In this document: positions 8,815 to 17,636 of the stretch, in pieces
Layout of the letters: each line of letters begins with the position of its first letter
Position numbering within the stretch: the first letter of the stretch is position 1
Origin: Pseudazoarcus sp963975885
GTDB taxonomy: Bacteria > Pseudomonadota > Gammaproteobacteria > Burkholderiales > Rhodocyclaceae
DNA length: 64,000 bases
Reading direction: 5' to 3'
Assembly: GCA_963975885.1 (NCBI GenBank)
Contig: CAXBIS010000009.1
Coordinates: 66,904-130,903, forward strand
Translations under genes and position numbers: made by a program
The notes under the pieces: generated by a model
What the model saw: only the letters and a program-made list of their open reading frames with translations
Told to the model about the DNA's origin: nothing
Database searches by the model: none

Positions 8815-10239
8815 TCAGTGCGGCGAGCGCGGTGAAACGAACTGCGCTCCGTACTCCTCCTCGACGAGCTCGGCGAGCGCCAGAACGGAAGTTTCCCCAC
8901 CGCGGGGCCCGATCACCTGCAGTCCGACGGGCAGACCGTCGTCTCCGAGCCCGCAGGGCACCGAGCAGGCCGGAACATAGGTGTGGTTGAACAGCGGGGT
9001 GAACACCGCGTGGCTGCGGGCCGATACCGTCCGACCATCGATGGTCTCCGGGCCGAGCCGCTCGAGCGACCAGGCCGTCACCGGTGCCGTGGGTGCGATC
9101 AGCAGATCGAAGTCGGCGAACAGTGCCGCAAGGCTTCGGTACAGGCGATCGCGCAGCAGCAGTGCGTCGGTAACTGCGGTGCCTGACAGGGCCAGCCCGC
9201 GCTCGATCTGCGTCGCGATGTCCGGATCGAAGGCCTCGGGATCACGCGCGAAGGCCTCGCCGTGGATCGACGCCAGCCCGGCAAACTGCAAGGGTATCAA
9301 CGCCGATTCGTCGGCGTCGGTCGGCCACTCGGGGTCGGCACGCACCACGTTGACGCCGCGTCGGGTGAGCGACCCGGCAGCCGCCTCCACCTGTGCAGCG
9401 ACGTCCCGATCGACCGGATAACCGAGCCCGAGTTGCGGACTGAAGGCCACGCGCAGGCCGTTGGCGTGCGCCGGTGTGCGCAGCGCGCCGGGAAGATCCG
9501 TGCGAGCCAAGGACTGCGGGTCGCGTGCATCGAAGCCGGCCATCGCTGCCATCGCGGCTCGCGTATCGGCCACGCTGCGTGCCATCACGCCGACGACGCT
9601 GTTGGCGAATACCGGTTCTTGAAATCCGATCGGATGGGCAATCACGCCCGTGCCGGGCTTGAAGCCCACCACGCCGGTGTGTGCGGCAGGCCGGCGTACC
9701 GAGCCGCCGGCGTCGGTGCCCAAAGCGATCGCACACAGGCCGGCCGAGACTGCGGCGGCTGCACCGCCGGAGGAGCCGCCCGGCGTGCGTTCGAGATTCC
9801 ACGGGTTGCGCGTCGTGCCGTAGACGCGGTTGGTCGTCACGCCCTTGCAGGCGAACTCGGAACAGTTGGTCACGCCCACGAAGAGCGCGCCGGCGCGTCG
9901 CAAGCGCTCGACCGCGACGGCATCGGCCGGTGCGACGAAGTCGCGGAACAGGCGCGAGCCCTGCGTGACCGTCATTCCTCCGACCCACAGGTTGTCCTTG
10001 GTCGTGAACGGCACGCCCGCCAGCGGCAGGTCCTCGCCGGCGTCGACACGGCGGTCGATATCGGCTGCCGCGTGCGATACGGCCGCCGGATCGTGCTGGA
10101 CGATTGCGTTGAGCGTCGGATTGACTGCCGCGATGCGAGCGACGAATGCCTCGGCCACGTCGCCCGCGCGCAGCCGGCGCGCGCTCACCGCCTGCGCGAT
10201 CGCGACGGCGCCGAGTGCGGTCGGATCGGCAGCGCTCAT
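8815..10239 (-). CDS. Amidase-signature hydrolase
   Basis: 474 residues from the ATG at 10239, which overlaps the stop of the upstream amidohydrolase (ATGA); an earlier in-frame start at 10281 would lie inside that gene. Complete Ser-cisSer-Lys triad of the amidase signature family: Lys81 in TTKDNL, cis-Ser156 in PGGSSGGA, nucleophile Ser180 in DAGGSVRRPA. Such enzymes hydrolyse linear amides, including ureido and carboxybiuret-type intermediates (AtzE, AtzF, allophanate hydrolase). The length excludes a fused allophanate hydrolase. In this operon a linear amide released by ring opening is the likely substrate; the precise compound cannot be read from the sequence. Confidence 0.85.
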   Translation of the reverse strand: MSAADPTALGAVAIAQAVSARRLRAGDVAEAFVARIAAVNPTLNAIVQHDPAAVSHAAADIDRRVDAGEDLPLAGVPFTTKDNLWVGGMTVTQGSRLFRDFVAPADAVAVERLRRAGALFVGVTNCSEFACKGVTTNRVYGTTRNPWNLERTPGGSSGGAAAAVSAGLCAIALGTDAGGSVRRPAAHTGVVGFKPGTGVIAHPIGFQEPVFANSVVGVMARSVADTRAAMAAMAGFDARDPQSLARTDLPGALRTPAHANGLRVAFSPQLGLGYPVDRDVAAQVEAAAGSLTRRGVNVVRADPEWPTDADESALIPLQFAGLASIHGEAFARDPEAFDPDIATQIERGLALSGTAVTDALLLRDRLYRSLAALFADFDLLIAPTAPVTAWSLERLGPETIDGRTVSARSHAVFTPLFNHTYVPACSVPCGLGDDGLPVGLQVIGPRGGETSVLALAELVEEEYGAQFVSPRSPH

Positions 10240-11642
10240 GCCGGCTCTGCGATCGGGCTTTCGATGCCCTGTGCCTTCCACAGGCGAGCCCCCACGCGCT
10301 GCGCTTCGCGCACGATGTCGCGCCCGTCGAAGCCCACCGGCTTGCGATCGCGCAGCCGTACGCGACCGTCAACGATGACGGTGTCGACATTGAGCGACTG
10401 GCCGCTGTGCACCAGCATGCCGGGCCCTTCGACGAAAGGCACGAGGTTGGGGCTGTCCAGATCGATCAGGATCAGGTCGGCCTTGTCGCCCTCGCGCAGC
10501 ATGCCCGACACGCCGGGCAGACGCAGCGCTGCGGCCGGTTCCGACAATACCCACGACAGCGCCTTGCGCGACTTCGGCTCGAGTTCCTTGCGGCGGATGC
10601 GCGCCGAGGCCACGGCCAGGCGCATGGCTTCGAACATGTCGGCCGAACGCGTGTCGGTGCACAGCGTGATGCGCGCGCCGGCGTCGGCCAGATCGCGCAC
10701 CGGCGCGATGTTGCCTACGCGGGCGTTCTGGTGGGGGGCGTGTGCCACGGCCATGCCCGAGGCGCCGACCTCGGCGATGGCCTCGCCCTCGAGGAAGACG
10801 CAGTGCGCGGCGATCATGCGTTCATCGAGCAGGCCGACTTCGGCGAACAGGCGATGCGGCAGCACGCCGTCGCGCGCGAGCACGTGATCGACCTCCTTCT
10901 GGCTCTGTGCGAGATGGGTGTGGATGTTGGTTTCGCGCCCGGCCGCCAGCGCGGCGACTTCGGCGAGCAGCGCACGCGAGCAGGTGTCGGCCGCGTGCGG
11001 GCCGAAGTCGAAACGGATGCGGTCGTTGTCGCGGCGCTCGCCGTCGGCGATCAGGTCCAGCGTCTCGCGCAGCGTGGCGTCGCCGATCTCGCGCTTGTGT
11101 ACATAGTGTCCCTGGGCCAGTTCGGCGGTGTCGGCGTCGTGGATGCGCCCGCTGATGACCGCACGCAGCCCGACCTCGTCGGCAGCCGCGACCAGCGCGC
11201 GCGGATGGCGATAGAAGTCGACCGCTGTCGTGATGCCGCCGCGCAGCAGCTCGTAGGCACCGGCGCGCGAGAGTGCGTGGGTCTCTTCCTCGGACAGCGC
11301 GTGCACGTTGGGCAGCGAGCGAGTGTACGCCGGCGCGAAATTGCGGTCCTCGATCATGCCGCGCACGATCATCAACGGGGTGTGGTTGTGCGAATTGATG
11401 AAGCCTGGCATCACGAGCTGGTTGCCGGCATCGATGGTTTCGCCGGCTTCGAAGCGTGCGGCCAGTTCGCCTTGGGTACCGATGGCGACGATGCGGTTGC
11501 CGCGGATCGCGACCGCGCCGTGAGCGATGGTGCGATCATCCTCGTCGCAGGTCATCACCAGGGAGCCGCATACGAGCAGGTCGCAGTGTTCGCGGGCGTT
11601 GGTCTGTCCGGGGGGTGCATTGCGGGTGGTCACGGTGCTCAT
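10236..11642 (-). CDS. Metal-dependent ring amidohydrolase/deaminase (AtzB/TrzN/SAH-deaminase-like)
   Basis: 468 residues from the ATG at 11642, which has AAGGA at a good distance; a GTG at 11657 overlapping the upstream stop (GTGA) is the alternative. Amidohydrolase superfamily: metal ligands in GFINSHNHTPL (His85, His87), NIHTHLAQSQKE, AAHCVFLEG and CTDT. The layout matches the subgroup that removes amino or chloro groups from N-heterocycles (cytosine, guanine, s-triazine, SAH/MTA deaminases). It is flanked by a PuuE-like hydrolase and an amidase, so a pathway of ring deamination and opening is likely. Substrate unknown. Confidence 0.82.
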   Translation of the reverse strand: MSTVTTRNAPPGQTNAREHCDLLVCGSLVMTCDEDDRTIAHGAVAIRGNRIVAIGTQGELAARFEAGETIDAGNQLVMPGFINSHNHTPLMIVRGMIEDRNFAPAYTRSLPNVHALSEEETHALSRAGAYELLRGGITTAVDFYRHPRALVAAADEVGLRAVISGRIHDADTAELAQGHYVHKREIGDATLRETLDLIADGERRDNDRIRFDFGPHAADTCSRALLAEVAALAAGRETNIHTHLAQSQKEVDHVLARDGVLPHRLFAEVGLLDERMIAAHCVFLEGEAIAEVGASGMAVAHAPHQNARVGNIAPVRDLADAGARITLCTDTRSADMFEAMRLAVASARIRRKELEPKSRKALSWVLSEPAAALRLPGVSGMLREGDKADLILIDLDSPNLVPFVEGPGMLVHSGQSLNVDTVIVDGRVRLRDRKPVGFDGRDIVREAQRVGARLWKAQGIESPIAEPA

Positions 11643-11653
11643 GTCTTCATCCT

Positions 11654-12610
11654 TCACGTCGTGATCGGCCCGGTGGCCGAGGTCGTTTCAGGCGAGCGCG
11701 CGCGCCACGTCGGCAGGCCGCTGACGCGGCGCCAGTGGTGAGCGATCTCGTCGCGGCGGGCGATCCATACGTCGCCCTTGTTGCGGACATGCTCGAGAAA
11801 CCGCCTCAGTCCGCCGATACGGGCAGGACGCCCGATGATGCGCAGGTGAAGGCCCACCGACATCATCTTCGGTGTGTCGGCACCTTCTTCCCAGAGTTGA
11901 TCGAAGGCCGCGCAGCAGTAGCGCGCGAAGTCCTCCGCGTGCACGAAACCGCCGCCCGGCTGGAAGCGCATGTCGTTGGTGTCGAAGCTGTAGGGCAGCA
12001 CGACATGAGCGTCGCCGTTGCCGTGGCGGTGCAGCCAGGGCAGGTCGTCGTTGTAGGCGTCGGAGTCGTAGAGAAAGCCGCCGTGCTCGAGCAGCAAACC
12101 GCGCGTCGATGTCGATGCGGCCGAGCGCGTGTGCCAGCCCACCGGTGCGCGTCCGGCGATGTCGGTGAGCGACGCGTGGGTGCTCGCGATGATCTCGCGT
12201 TCGCGCTCGACCGACATGTGGGCGTGACTTTCCCAGCGCTCGCCGTGGCAGGAGACCTCGTGACCACGTGCCAGCGCATCGCGCACCAGTTGGGGCGAGC
12301 GACGCGCGGCGCGCGCGCAGCAGCTCAGTGTGCCTGCTGCGTCATAGGCGGCCAGTGTGTTCATCAGGCGCCAGTAGCCCGCGCGCGTGCCATATTCGTA
12401 ATGCGATTCCATGCACGGGTCGGTCGCGCCAACGACCTCCTCGATCGCCTCGTAGACGCTCTCGTTGCGTTCGTCGCCATCGCCCACCGACAGCTCTGCG
12501 CCTTCCTCCAGATTGATGACGAAGGACAGCGCGACGCGCGCCCCGCCGGGGAAGTTGGCGGCCGGGGGGCGGTTGCCGTAGCCGTGGAAGTCTCTGCGCG
12601 ACACGCTCAT
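11654..12610 (-). CDS. PuuE-like polysaccharide-deacetylase family hydrolase
   Basis: 318 residues, start ATG with GGAGA seven bases upstream. Related to allantoinase PuuE in the window (HGYGNRPPAANFPGGARVALSFVINLEEG, then SHYEYGTRAGYWRLM and SCHGERWE) but clearly divergent: the HGD of true PuuE is replaced by DGD and there is a C-terminal extension. It is the first gene of the leftward operon; the next gene begins within 12 bp of its stop. I infer hydrolysis of a cyclic amide other than allantoin, since a bona fide puuE is encoded 6 kb away. Confidence 0.8.
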   Translation of the reverse strand: MSVSRRDFHGYGNRPPAANFPGGARVALSFVINLEEGAELSVGDGDERNESVYEAIEEVVGATDPCMESHYEYGTRAGYWRLMNTLAAYDAAGTLSCCARAARRSPQLVRDALARGHEVSCHGERWESHAHMSVEREREIIASTHASLTDIAGRAPVGWHTRSAASTSTRGLLLEHGGFLYDSDAYNDDLPWLHRHGNGDAHVVLPYSFDTNDMRFQPGGGFVHAEDFARYCCAAFDQLWEEGADTPKMMSVGLHLRIIGRPARIGGLRRFLEHVRNKGDVWIARRDEIAHHWRRVSGLPTWRARSPETTSATGPITT

Positions 12611-12912
12611 GAAAGGTCTCCGATTCGTTCTCGTCGGTCGGTGATACGCCGAATTGCGTATGGCAAGCCAACTTTAGTATCGGATACGATTTTGGTCAAG
12701 AACAGACACGAAATAGCGTTAAACAAAGATATGAACGTAATTCGATAAAAGATTCCTACTTGTTAGTGGAAAAGATACGGACTAGAGTCGAAACACATCT
12801 GCAACAGAGATCGATGCGGATACGCCGTTGCCCGGCAGTGGGTGTCGGCTCATGGCTTGATTCACCTGACCGGCCCTGCGAGGGGCGAATACTTGTTCAA
12901 GGAGAGTGACCG
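12611..12912. promoter_or_regulatory. Divergent control region between the PuuE-like operon and the TRAP operon
   Basis: 302 bp without a gene, visibly richer in A/T than its surroundings. It holds two inverted repeats: ATACGC-N6-GCGTAT (12644-12661) and GTATC-G-GATAC (12677-12687). Further single GATAC copies occur at 12774 and 12819. These are good candidates for binding of the adjacent GntR regulator. The TRAP binding-protein gene follows after AAGGAGAGTG. Confidence 0.55.
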
Positions 12913-13893
12913 ATGAGCAACAAACTGACCAAAATGCTGGCATGCGGTGTGACTGCACTGACGTTGTCGATGTCGGCCCAGGCCACCGAGTGGGTGATGG
13001 CCAGCGGCTACGCAGACGACAATTTCCATACCCGCAACCTGCGAGCGCTGATCGCCGATGTCGAGGAACTCAGCGGCGGGGAGTTCAAGATCCAGCTGCA
13101 TTCGAACGGCACGCTGATCAAGCTCGACGGCATCCGTCGCGCAGTGCAGTCCAATCAGGTGCAGATCGGCGAGATCCGGCTGGGTGTCTATGGCAACGAG
13201 GATCCGATGTACATCCTCGACAGCATTCCCTTCCTCGCCAACGGCTACGATCGTGCGTGGGCGCTCAAGGAAGCGCAGATGCCTTACTTCGAGAAGATGT
13301 TCGCTCGTCTCGGGCTGATGCCGCTGTCGTTCTCGCCGTGGACGGGTCAGGGCTTCTACACCAAGAATGAGATCAACTCGCTCGAGGACTTCAAGGGCCA
13401 GCGTGCCCGCGTGTATTCGAAGACCACCGCGAAAATGGGCGAGATGCTCGGTTTCGAGACCACGACGCTGCCGTTCTCGGAAATTCCGCAGGCCTTTGCC
13501 ACCGGCCTGATCGACGCGCTGTTCACCAGCCCGCAGACCGGCATCGACATTCAGGCGTGGGACAACACCAACCACTACACCGTGGTCGGGGCGCTCAACA
13601 CCAAGAACGCCGTAATCGTGAACCAGCGTGCCTTCAATCGCCTGCCCGACGCCCACAAGCAGGCGTTGCTCGAAGCCGGCAAGCGCGCCAGCAAGCGTGG
13701 CTGGGAGTACAGTGCCCAGGCATTCAAGGACCAGCTCGAGGTGCTCAGCGACAAGGGCATGAAGGTCAAGGATGCGCCCGAGGAGGTCATGACCCGGATG
13801 CACGAGATCGGCAAGGTGCTCACCGACGACTGGCGTGCATCGGCCAGCCCGGAGGCAATCGAAGTGCTCGACGCCTATCTGGCCAGCCAGTAA
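12913..13893 (+). CDS. dctP: TRAP transporter solute-binding protein, DctP family
   Basis: 326 residues with a Sec signal peptide (cleavage after AQA, about residue 24) and a strong ribosome site. DctP-type periplasmic binding protein: the family segment IKLDGIRRAVQSNQVQIGEI and the ligand-contact region around ARVYSKTTAKMGEMLG, followed by PFSEIPQAFATGLIDALFTSP, where the conserved arginine region binds a carboxylate. It delivers its ligand to DctQM encoded next. Because the operon diverges from ring-hydrolase genes, the ligand may be a carboxylated heterocycle or ureido acid (inference). Confidence 0.9.
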   Translation: MSNKLTKMLACGVTALTLSMSAQATEWVMASGYADDNFHTRNLRALIADVEELSGGEFKIQLHSNGTLIKLDGIRRAVQSNQVQIGEIRLGVYGNEDPMYILDSIPFLANGYDRAWALKEAQMPYFEKMFARLGLMPLSFSPWTGQGFYTKNEINSLEDFKGQRARVYSKTTAKMGEMLGFETTTLPFSEIPQAFATGLIDALFTSPQTGIDIQAWDNTNHYTVVGALNTKNAVIVNQRAFNRLPDAHKQALLEAGKRASKRGWEYSAQAFKDQLEVLSDKGMKVKDAPEEVMTRMHEIGKVLTDDWRASASPEAIEVLDAYLASQ

Positions 13894-13912
13894 CGCCCGC
13901 GCGGCTTGAACG

Positions 13913-13936
13913 GGTCCGGGCGCATGCGCCCGGACC
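13913..13936 (+). other. 24-nt perfect palindrome between dctP and dctQ
   Basis: The inverted repeat has arms GGTCCGGGCGCA and TGCGCCCGGACC and ends exactly at the GGGAGG ribosome site of dctQ. As RNA it would form a very stable 10-12 bp hairpin. There is no T-run, so it is more likely a block to 3' exonucleases or a translational brake than a terminator; it would favour binding protein over membrane subunits. Confidence 0.6.
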
Positions 13937-13949
13937 GGGAGGTTCCGTC

Positions 13950-14540
13950 ATGCGTCGATTCCTCGACACCCTGTATCTGCTCAGCGGCTATCTCGCAGCC
14001 TTCTTCCTGATGATGATCGCCGTGCTGGTGATCGCCCAGGTCACGGCGCGTTTCTTCGGCGTGATCTTCGAATCGACCGAAACCGGTGGCTTCTGTCTGG
14101 CCGCGAGTACCTTCCTGGGGCTCGCGCACACCCTCAAGCGCGGCTGCCACATCCGTGTTTCGCTGTTCATCCACAAAGCCCGCGGGTCGGCACGAAAGGC
14201 CATCGAACTGTGGTCGACCGGTGTTGCCGCGGTGGTGATGGGCTACGTCACCTGGGCCGCCGCGCATATGGTCTACGAGTCATGGTTCTACGAGGAGCTG
14301 AGCCCGGGGATGATGGCCGTGCCCATCTGGATCCCGCAACTCGGCATGCTCCTCGGCTGCGCGGTCGTCACCATCGCCTTCGCCGACGAGTTCTGTCGCA
14401 TCGCATGCGGTGCCGAAGCCGCCTATCAGGAACAGACCGAAACGGCCTTGTCTGACGATGACCCCAAGTCGGTCGAGGTGGCGCAGCGCGCGGACGGCAT
14501 CGCTTCGCACAACCGGCTCGAACGCGGGAGGGCGTCATGA
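13950..14540 (+). CDS. dctQ: TRAP transporter small permease, DctQ family
   Basis: 196 residues from the ATG at 13950 preceded by GGGAGG. Four membrane helices (about 9-31, 46-64, 88-108, 128-148) with the DctQ signature of a conserved segment after helix 2 (GLAHTLKRGCHIRVSLF). The polar tail of about 45 residues is longer than usual. It forms the membrane complex with DctM; the genes overlap by ATGA. Sodium-coupled uptake is the family mechanism. Confidence 0.88.
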   Translation: MRRFLDTLYLLSGYLAAFFLMMIAVLVIAQVTARFFGVIFESTETGGFCLAASTFLGLAHTLKRGCHIRVSLFIHKARGSARKAIELWSTGVAAVVMGYVTWAAAHMVYESWFYEELSPGMMAVPIWIPQLGMLLGCAVVTIAFADEFCRIACGAEAAYQEQTETALSDDDPKSVEVAQRADGIASHNRLERGRAS

Positions 14541-15844
14541 ACGAAATGATCATCATCGTGCTGGTCCTGTTCGGCGCCTTGCTCGCGCTGCTCGCCAGCG
14601 GCGTGTGGGTCGCGGTCACTCTGATCGTCGTGGGCTTCATCGCGATCGCCGCGTTCACTCCGTCGCCGCCCGATTCGCTGCTCGCCATCACGGTGTGGGA
14701 CCACAGCTGGAACTGGGCGCTCACGGCCCTGCCGCTGTTCGTCTGGATGGGCGAGATCCTGACGCGTTCTCGTCTGTCCCAGGACATGTTCTCGGGACTG
14801 GCGCCGTGGCTGTCGTGGCTGCCGGGCCGCCTGCTGCACGTCAACATCATCGGCTGCAGCGTGATGGCGGCAGTGGCGGGCTCGTCGGCGGTCACCGCTG
14901 CGACCATCGGGCGCATGAGTCTGCCCGAACTGAAAAAGCGCGGCTATTCGGAGAGCATGTCGCTGGGCACGCTGGCGGGCGCCGGTACGCTGGGCCTGTT
15001 GATTCCGCCGTCGATCATGATGATCGTCTACGGCATCGTCACGCAGCAGTCGATCGCGCGGCTGTTCATCGCCGGCCTGATTCCCGGCCTGGTGATCATC
15101 AGCCTGTTCATGGGCTACGTGATCATCTGGTCGCTGATCAACCGCGACAAGATGCCGCCCAACGACATCCGCATGAGCTTCATGGAAAAGCTCTGGAATT
15201 CGCGCCGGCTGATTCCGGTGATCGTGCTGATCGTGCTCGTCATCGGCTCGATCTATACCGGCTTCGCCACCCCGACCGAGGCCGCCACCATCGGTGTGCT
15301 GGGCGCGCTGGGCCTGGCCTGGGTGTCACGCACGCTGACGCTGCGCTCCTTCCTCGACGGCCTGATGGGCGCGATGCGCACCAGTTGCATGATCACATTC
15401 ATCATCGCCGGTGCGAGCTTCCTGGCCATCGGCATGGCCTTCACCGGCATTCCGGCCGCGCTCGCCGCGTGGGTCGAGGGCCTGGGCCTGTCGACGTGGA
15501 TGCTGCTGGTGATGCTGACGCTGATCTACATCGTGCTGGGCTGCTTCCTGGAAGGGGCGTCGATGATCGTGCTGACCGCGTCGATCGCGCTGCCGATGAT
15601 TCAGGCTGCGGGGCTGGATCCGATCTGGTTCGGCATCTATCTGATCATCGTCGTCGAGATGTCGCAGATCACGCCGCCCGTGGGTTTCAACCTGTTCGTG
15701 CTGCAGGGCATGTCCGGGCGCGACCTGATGGTCATCGCACGCTCGGCCTTCCCGTTCTTCATGGTGATGATCCTCGGCATCGTCGTACTCGCCACCTGGC
15801 CGGAGCTGGTCACCTTCCTGCCCGACCTGATGATGAACCGCTGA
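14537..15844 (+). CDS. dctM: TRAP transporter large permease, DctM family
   Basis: 435 residues, 11-12 hydrophobic segments. Family motifs include ALPLFVWMGEIL, AGSSAVTAATIG (about 116-127) and LGTLAGAGTLGLLIPPSIMMIVYG (in pieces about 149-172). It carries the substrate/sodium pathway of the TRAP complex. It overlaps dctQ by 4 bp and is followed after one base by the racemase-family gene, so all four are one transcription unit. Confidence 0.92.
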   Translation: MNEMIIIVLVLFGALLALLASGVWVAVTLIVVGFIAIAAFTPSPPDSLLAITVWDHSWNWALTALPLFVWMGEILTRSRLSQDMFSGLAPWLSWLPGRLLHVNIIGCSVMAAVAGSSAVTAATIGRMSLPELKKRGYSESMSLGTLAGAGTLGLLIPPSIMMIVYGIVTQQSIARLFIAGLIPGLVIISLFMGYVIIWSLINRDKMPPNDIRMSFMEKLWNSRRLIPVIVLIVLVIGSIYTGFATPTEAATIGVLGALGLAWVSRTLTLRSFLDGLMGAMRTSCMITFIIAGASFLAIGMAFTGIPAALAAWVEGLGLSTWMLLVMLTLIYIVLGCFLEGASMIVLTASIALPMIQAAGLDPIWFGIYLIIVVEMSQITPPVGFNLFVLQGMSGRDLMVIARSAFPFFMVMILGIVVLATWPELVTFLPDLMMNR

Positions 15845-15845
15845 C

Positions 15846-16490
15846 GTGCGCATCCTGATCGTCAATTCCAACACCACCGAGGCGGTCACCGCCCAGCTCC
15901 TCGTCGCCGCACGGCGCCTGTGCCCGCCCGGCGTCGAGGTGGTGGCCGCGACCGCGCCCTGTGGCGTGGCCGCGATCGAGCGGCCGGAGCATCTGCCGCA
16001 GGCCGCGCTGGGCACGCTGCGTGGCTTCGAGGCGAACGCTACGGCTGCGGATGCCGGCATCGTCGCCTGCTTCAGCGACCCGGGCCTGATTGAAGTGCGT
16101 GCTGCGATGCCGTTTCCGGTGGTGGGCCTGGCGGAGGCCGCGTGCCTGGGCGCGGCCGAGGGCGGACGACGCTTTGCCGTGGTGCTGCTCGGCCATGCGA
16201 TGCGCGACGTGCTCAGCGGCCTGATCGAGGAGTACGGCTGCGCCGACCGGCTGGCTGCGATCGAATGCCTGTCGGTCGGCGTACTCGAATTCGGCCACGA
16301 TCCCGATACCCACATTGGCCAGCTGCACGAGGCCGTGCGACGCTGCGTCGACGCCGGTGCCGAGGTCGTCGTGCTCGGCGGCGCCGTCACGGCCGGACTG
16401 GGCGAGGCGTTGTCGGCGATCTCGCCGGTACCCGTACTCGACGGGCTTGAGTGTGCACTGCGTCTGGCCGCACGACGGGCCGGGGCCTGA
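15846..16490 (+). CDS. Asp/Glu/hydantoin racemase family protein lacking the second catalytic cysteine
   Basis: 214 residues from a GTG immediately after dctM. Fold and opening (MRILIVNSNTTEAVT) match the Asp/Glu/hydantoin racemase superfamily. The first catalytic cysteine is present (Cys75 in ACFSDPGL), but the usual second cysteine in the LGC-x-G motif is replaced: Ala180 in VLGGAVTAGL. Two-base racemisation should therefore not be possible; a decarboxylase-, isomerase- or hydrolase-like one-cysteine reaction is more plausible, as in arylmalonate decarboxylases, which also use one cysteine. Co-transcription with the TRAP system suggests action on the imported compound. Confidence 0.75.
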   Translation: MRILIVNSNTTEAVTAQLLVAARRLCPPGVEVVAATAPCGVAAIERPEHLPQAALGTLRGFEANATAADAGIVACFSDPGLIEVRAAMPFPVVGLAEAACLGAAEGGRRFAVVLLGHAMRDVLSGLIEEYGCADRLAAIECLSVGVLEFGHDPDTHIGQLHEAVRRCVDAGAEVVVLGGAVTAGLGEALSAISPVPVLDGLECALRLAARRAGA

Positions 16491-16524
16491 CCCCAGGTCC
16501 GGCCGGCAAGCCCGTGCGGGTTGA

Positions 16525-17523
16525 TCAGTCCAGCAGCCGGATGAGGTCGGCGTGGAAGCGCGCCGGGTCCTGTACCTGCGGCGAGTGCGCCAGGTCCGGA
16601 TACAGGTGAAGTGTCGCGTCGGGAATCTTCCCGGCCACGTCGCGTGCCATGGCGCGGTAGTCGCCCAGCGCCTTGCGCTGCTCTTCGGACACCAGCGGCT
16701 TGCCGATGGCGGTGTTGTCATGCTCGCCGATGATCAGCAGCGTGGGCACCTGCAGGCGGTGGTATTCGTGATACACGGGCTGCGTGAGGATCATGTCGAA
16801 GGTCAGCGCCGAGTGCCAGGCCACGGTTTCCTTGCCCGGTCCGTTGAACATGCCGGCCGACATGTCCACCCAGCGATCGAAGTCTGGCCGCCATTCGCCG
16901 TTGTAGTAGGTGGTGCGCTGGTAGTTCTTGATGCCCTCGCGGGTGGTCTTGAGCTGGCCCTGGTACCACTCGTCGACGCTGATGTAGGGCACGCCCTTGG
17001 CCAGCCAGTCTTCCAGTCCGATGGGATTCACCATCACCAGGCGTTCGACGCGCTGCGGATAGAGCAGCGCATAGCGCGTGGCCAGCATGCCGCCCATCGA
17101 ATGCCCCATCACCACGTGCTCTTCCACGCCCAGCTCGTCGAGCAGCGCGGCGGTGTTGGCGGCGAGCTGGTGGAAGCTGTACTGGTAGCCGTCCGGCTTG
17201 CTCGACTTGCAAAAGCCGATCTGGTCCGGTGCCACGACGCGATAGCCGGCGCCGGTCAGGGCCGAGATGGTGTCCTGCCAGCTCGCACCGCAGAAGTTCT
17301 TGCCGTGCAGTGCGACCACGGTGCGGCCGTTGGCTTCGCCACTCGGTGCGATGTCCATGTAGGCCATGTGCACTGCCTTGCCTTGCGACGTGAACTCGAA
17401 CTTGCCGATCTCGTGCGGATACTCGAAGCCTTCCAGGTTCGGTCCGTAGGACGGCGTAGTGGCCAGCGCGAGGGCTGGTGCGGCCAGCAGTGCGGTCAGC
17501 AGTGGGGACAGCCAGCGGTTCAT
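16525..17523 (-). CDS. Exported alpha/beta-hydrolase
   Basis: 332 residues from the ATG at 17523; the frame stays open farther upstream but a signal peptide begins exactly here (MNRWLSPLLTALLAAPALALA, cleavage about residue 21). Alpha/beta-hydrolase fold: oxyanion strand HGKNFCG (73-79), nucleophile Ser142 in GHSMGG, acid region IIGEHDNTAIG and C-terminal His in DLAHSPQ. A periplasmic esterase, lactonase or C-C hydrolase; substrate unknown. It is convergent with the racemase-family gene (34 bp gap) and transcribed separately from the zinc-ribbon gene upstream. Confidence 0.8.
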   Translation of the reverse strand: MNRWLSPLLTALLAAPALALATTPSYGPNLEGFEYPHEIGKFEFTSQGKAVHMAYMDIAPSGEANGRTVVALHGKNFCGASWQDTISALTGAGYRVVAPDQIGFCKSSKPDGYQYSFHQLAANTAALLDELGVEEHVVMGHSMGGMLATRYALLYPQRVERLVMVNPIGLEDWLAKGVPYISVDEWYQGQLKTTREGIKNYQRTTYYNGEWRPDFDRWVDMSAGMFNGPGKETVAWHSALTFDMILTQPVYHEYHRLQVPTLLIIGEHDNTAIGKPLVSEEQRKALGDYRAMARDVAGKIPDATLHLYPDLAHSPQVQDPARFHADLIRLLD

Positions 17524-17636
17524 GCGGGACTCCGTGTTGGTGAGATGAGGGGTGCGCATTGTGCGCGCCGCCGTCTCAGGCAGTCGAGATAGAGGAACGT
17601 TCCATCGGCGCCGGTGGGGCGGCTCCGGTGTGACCC

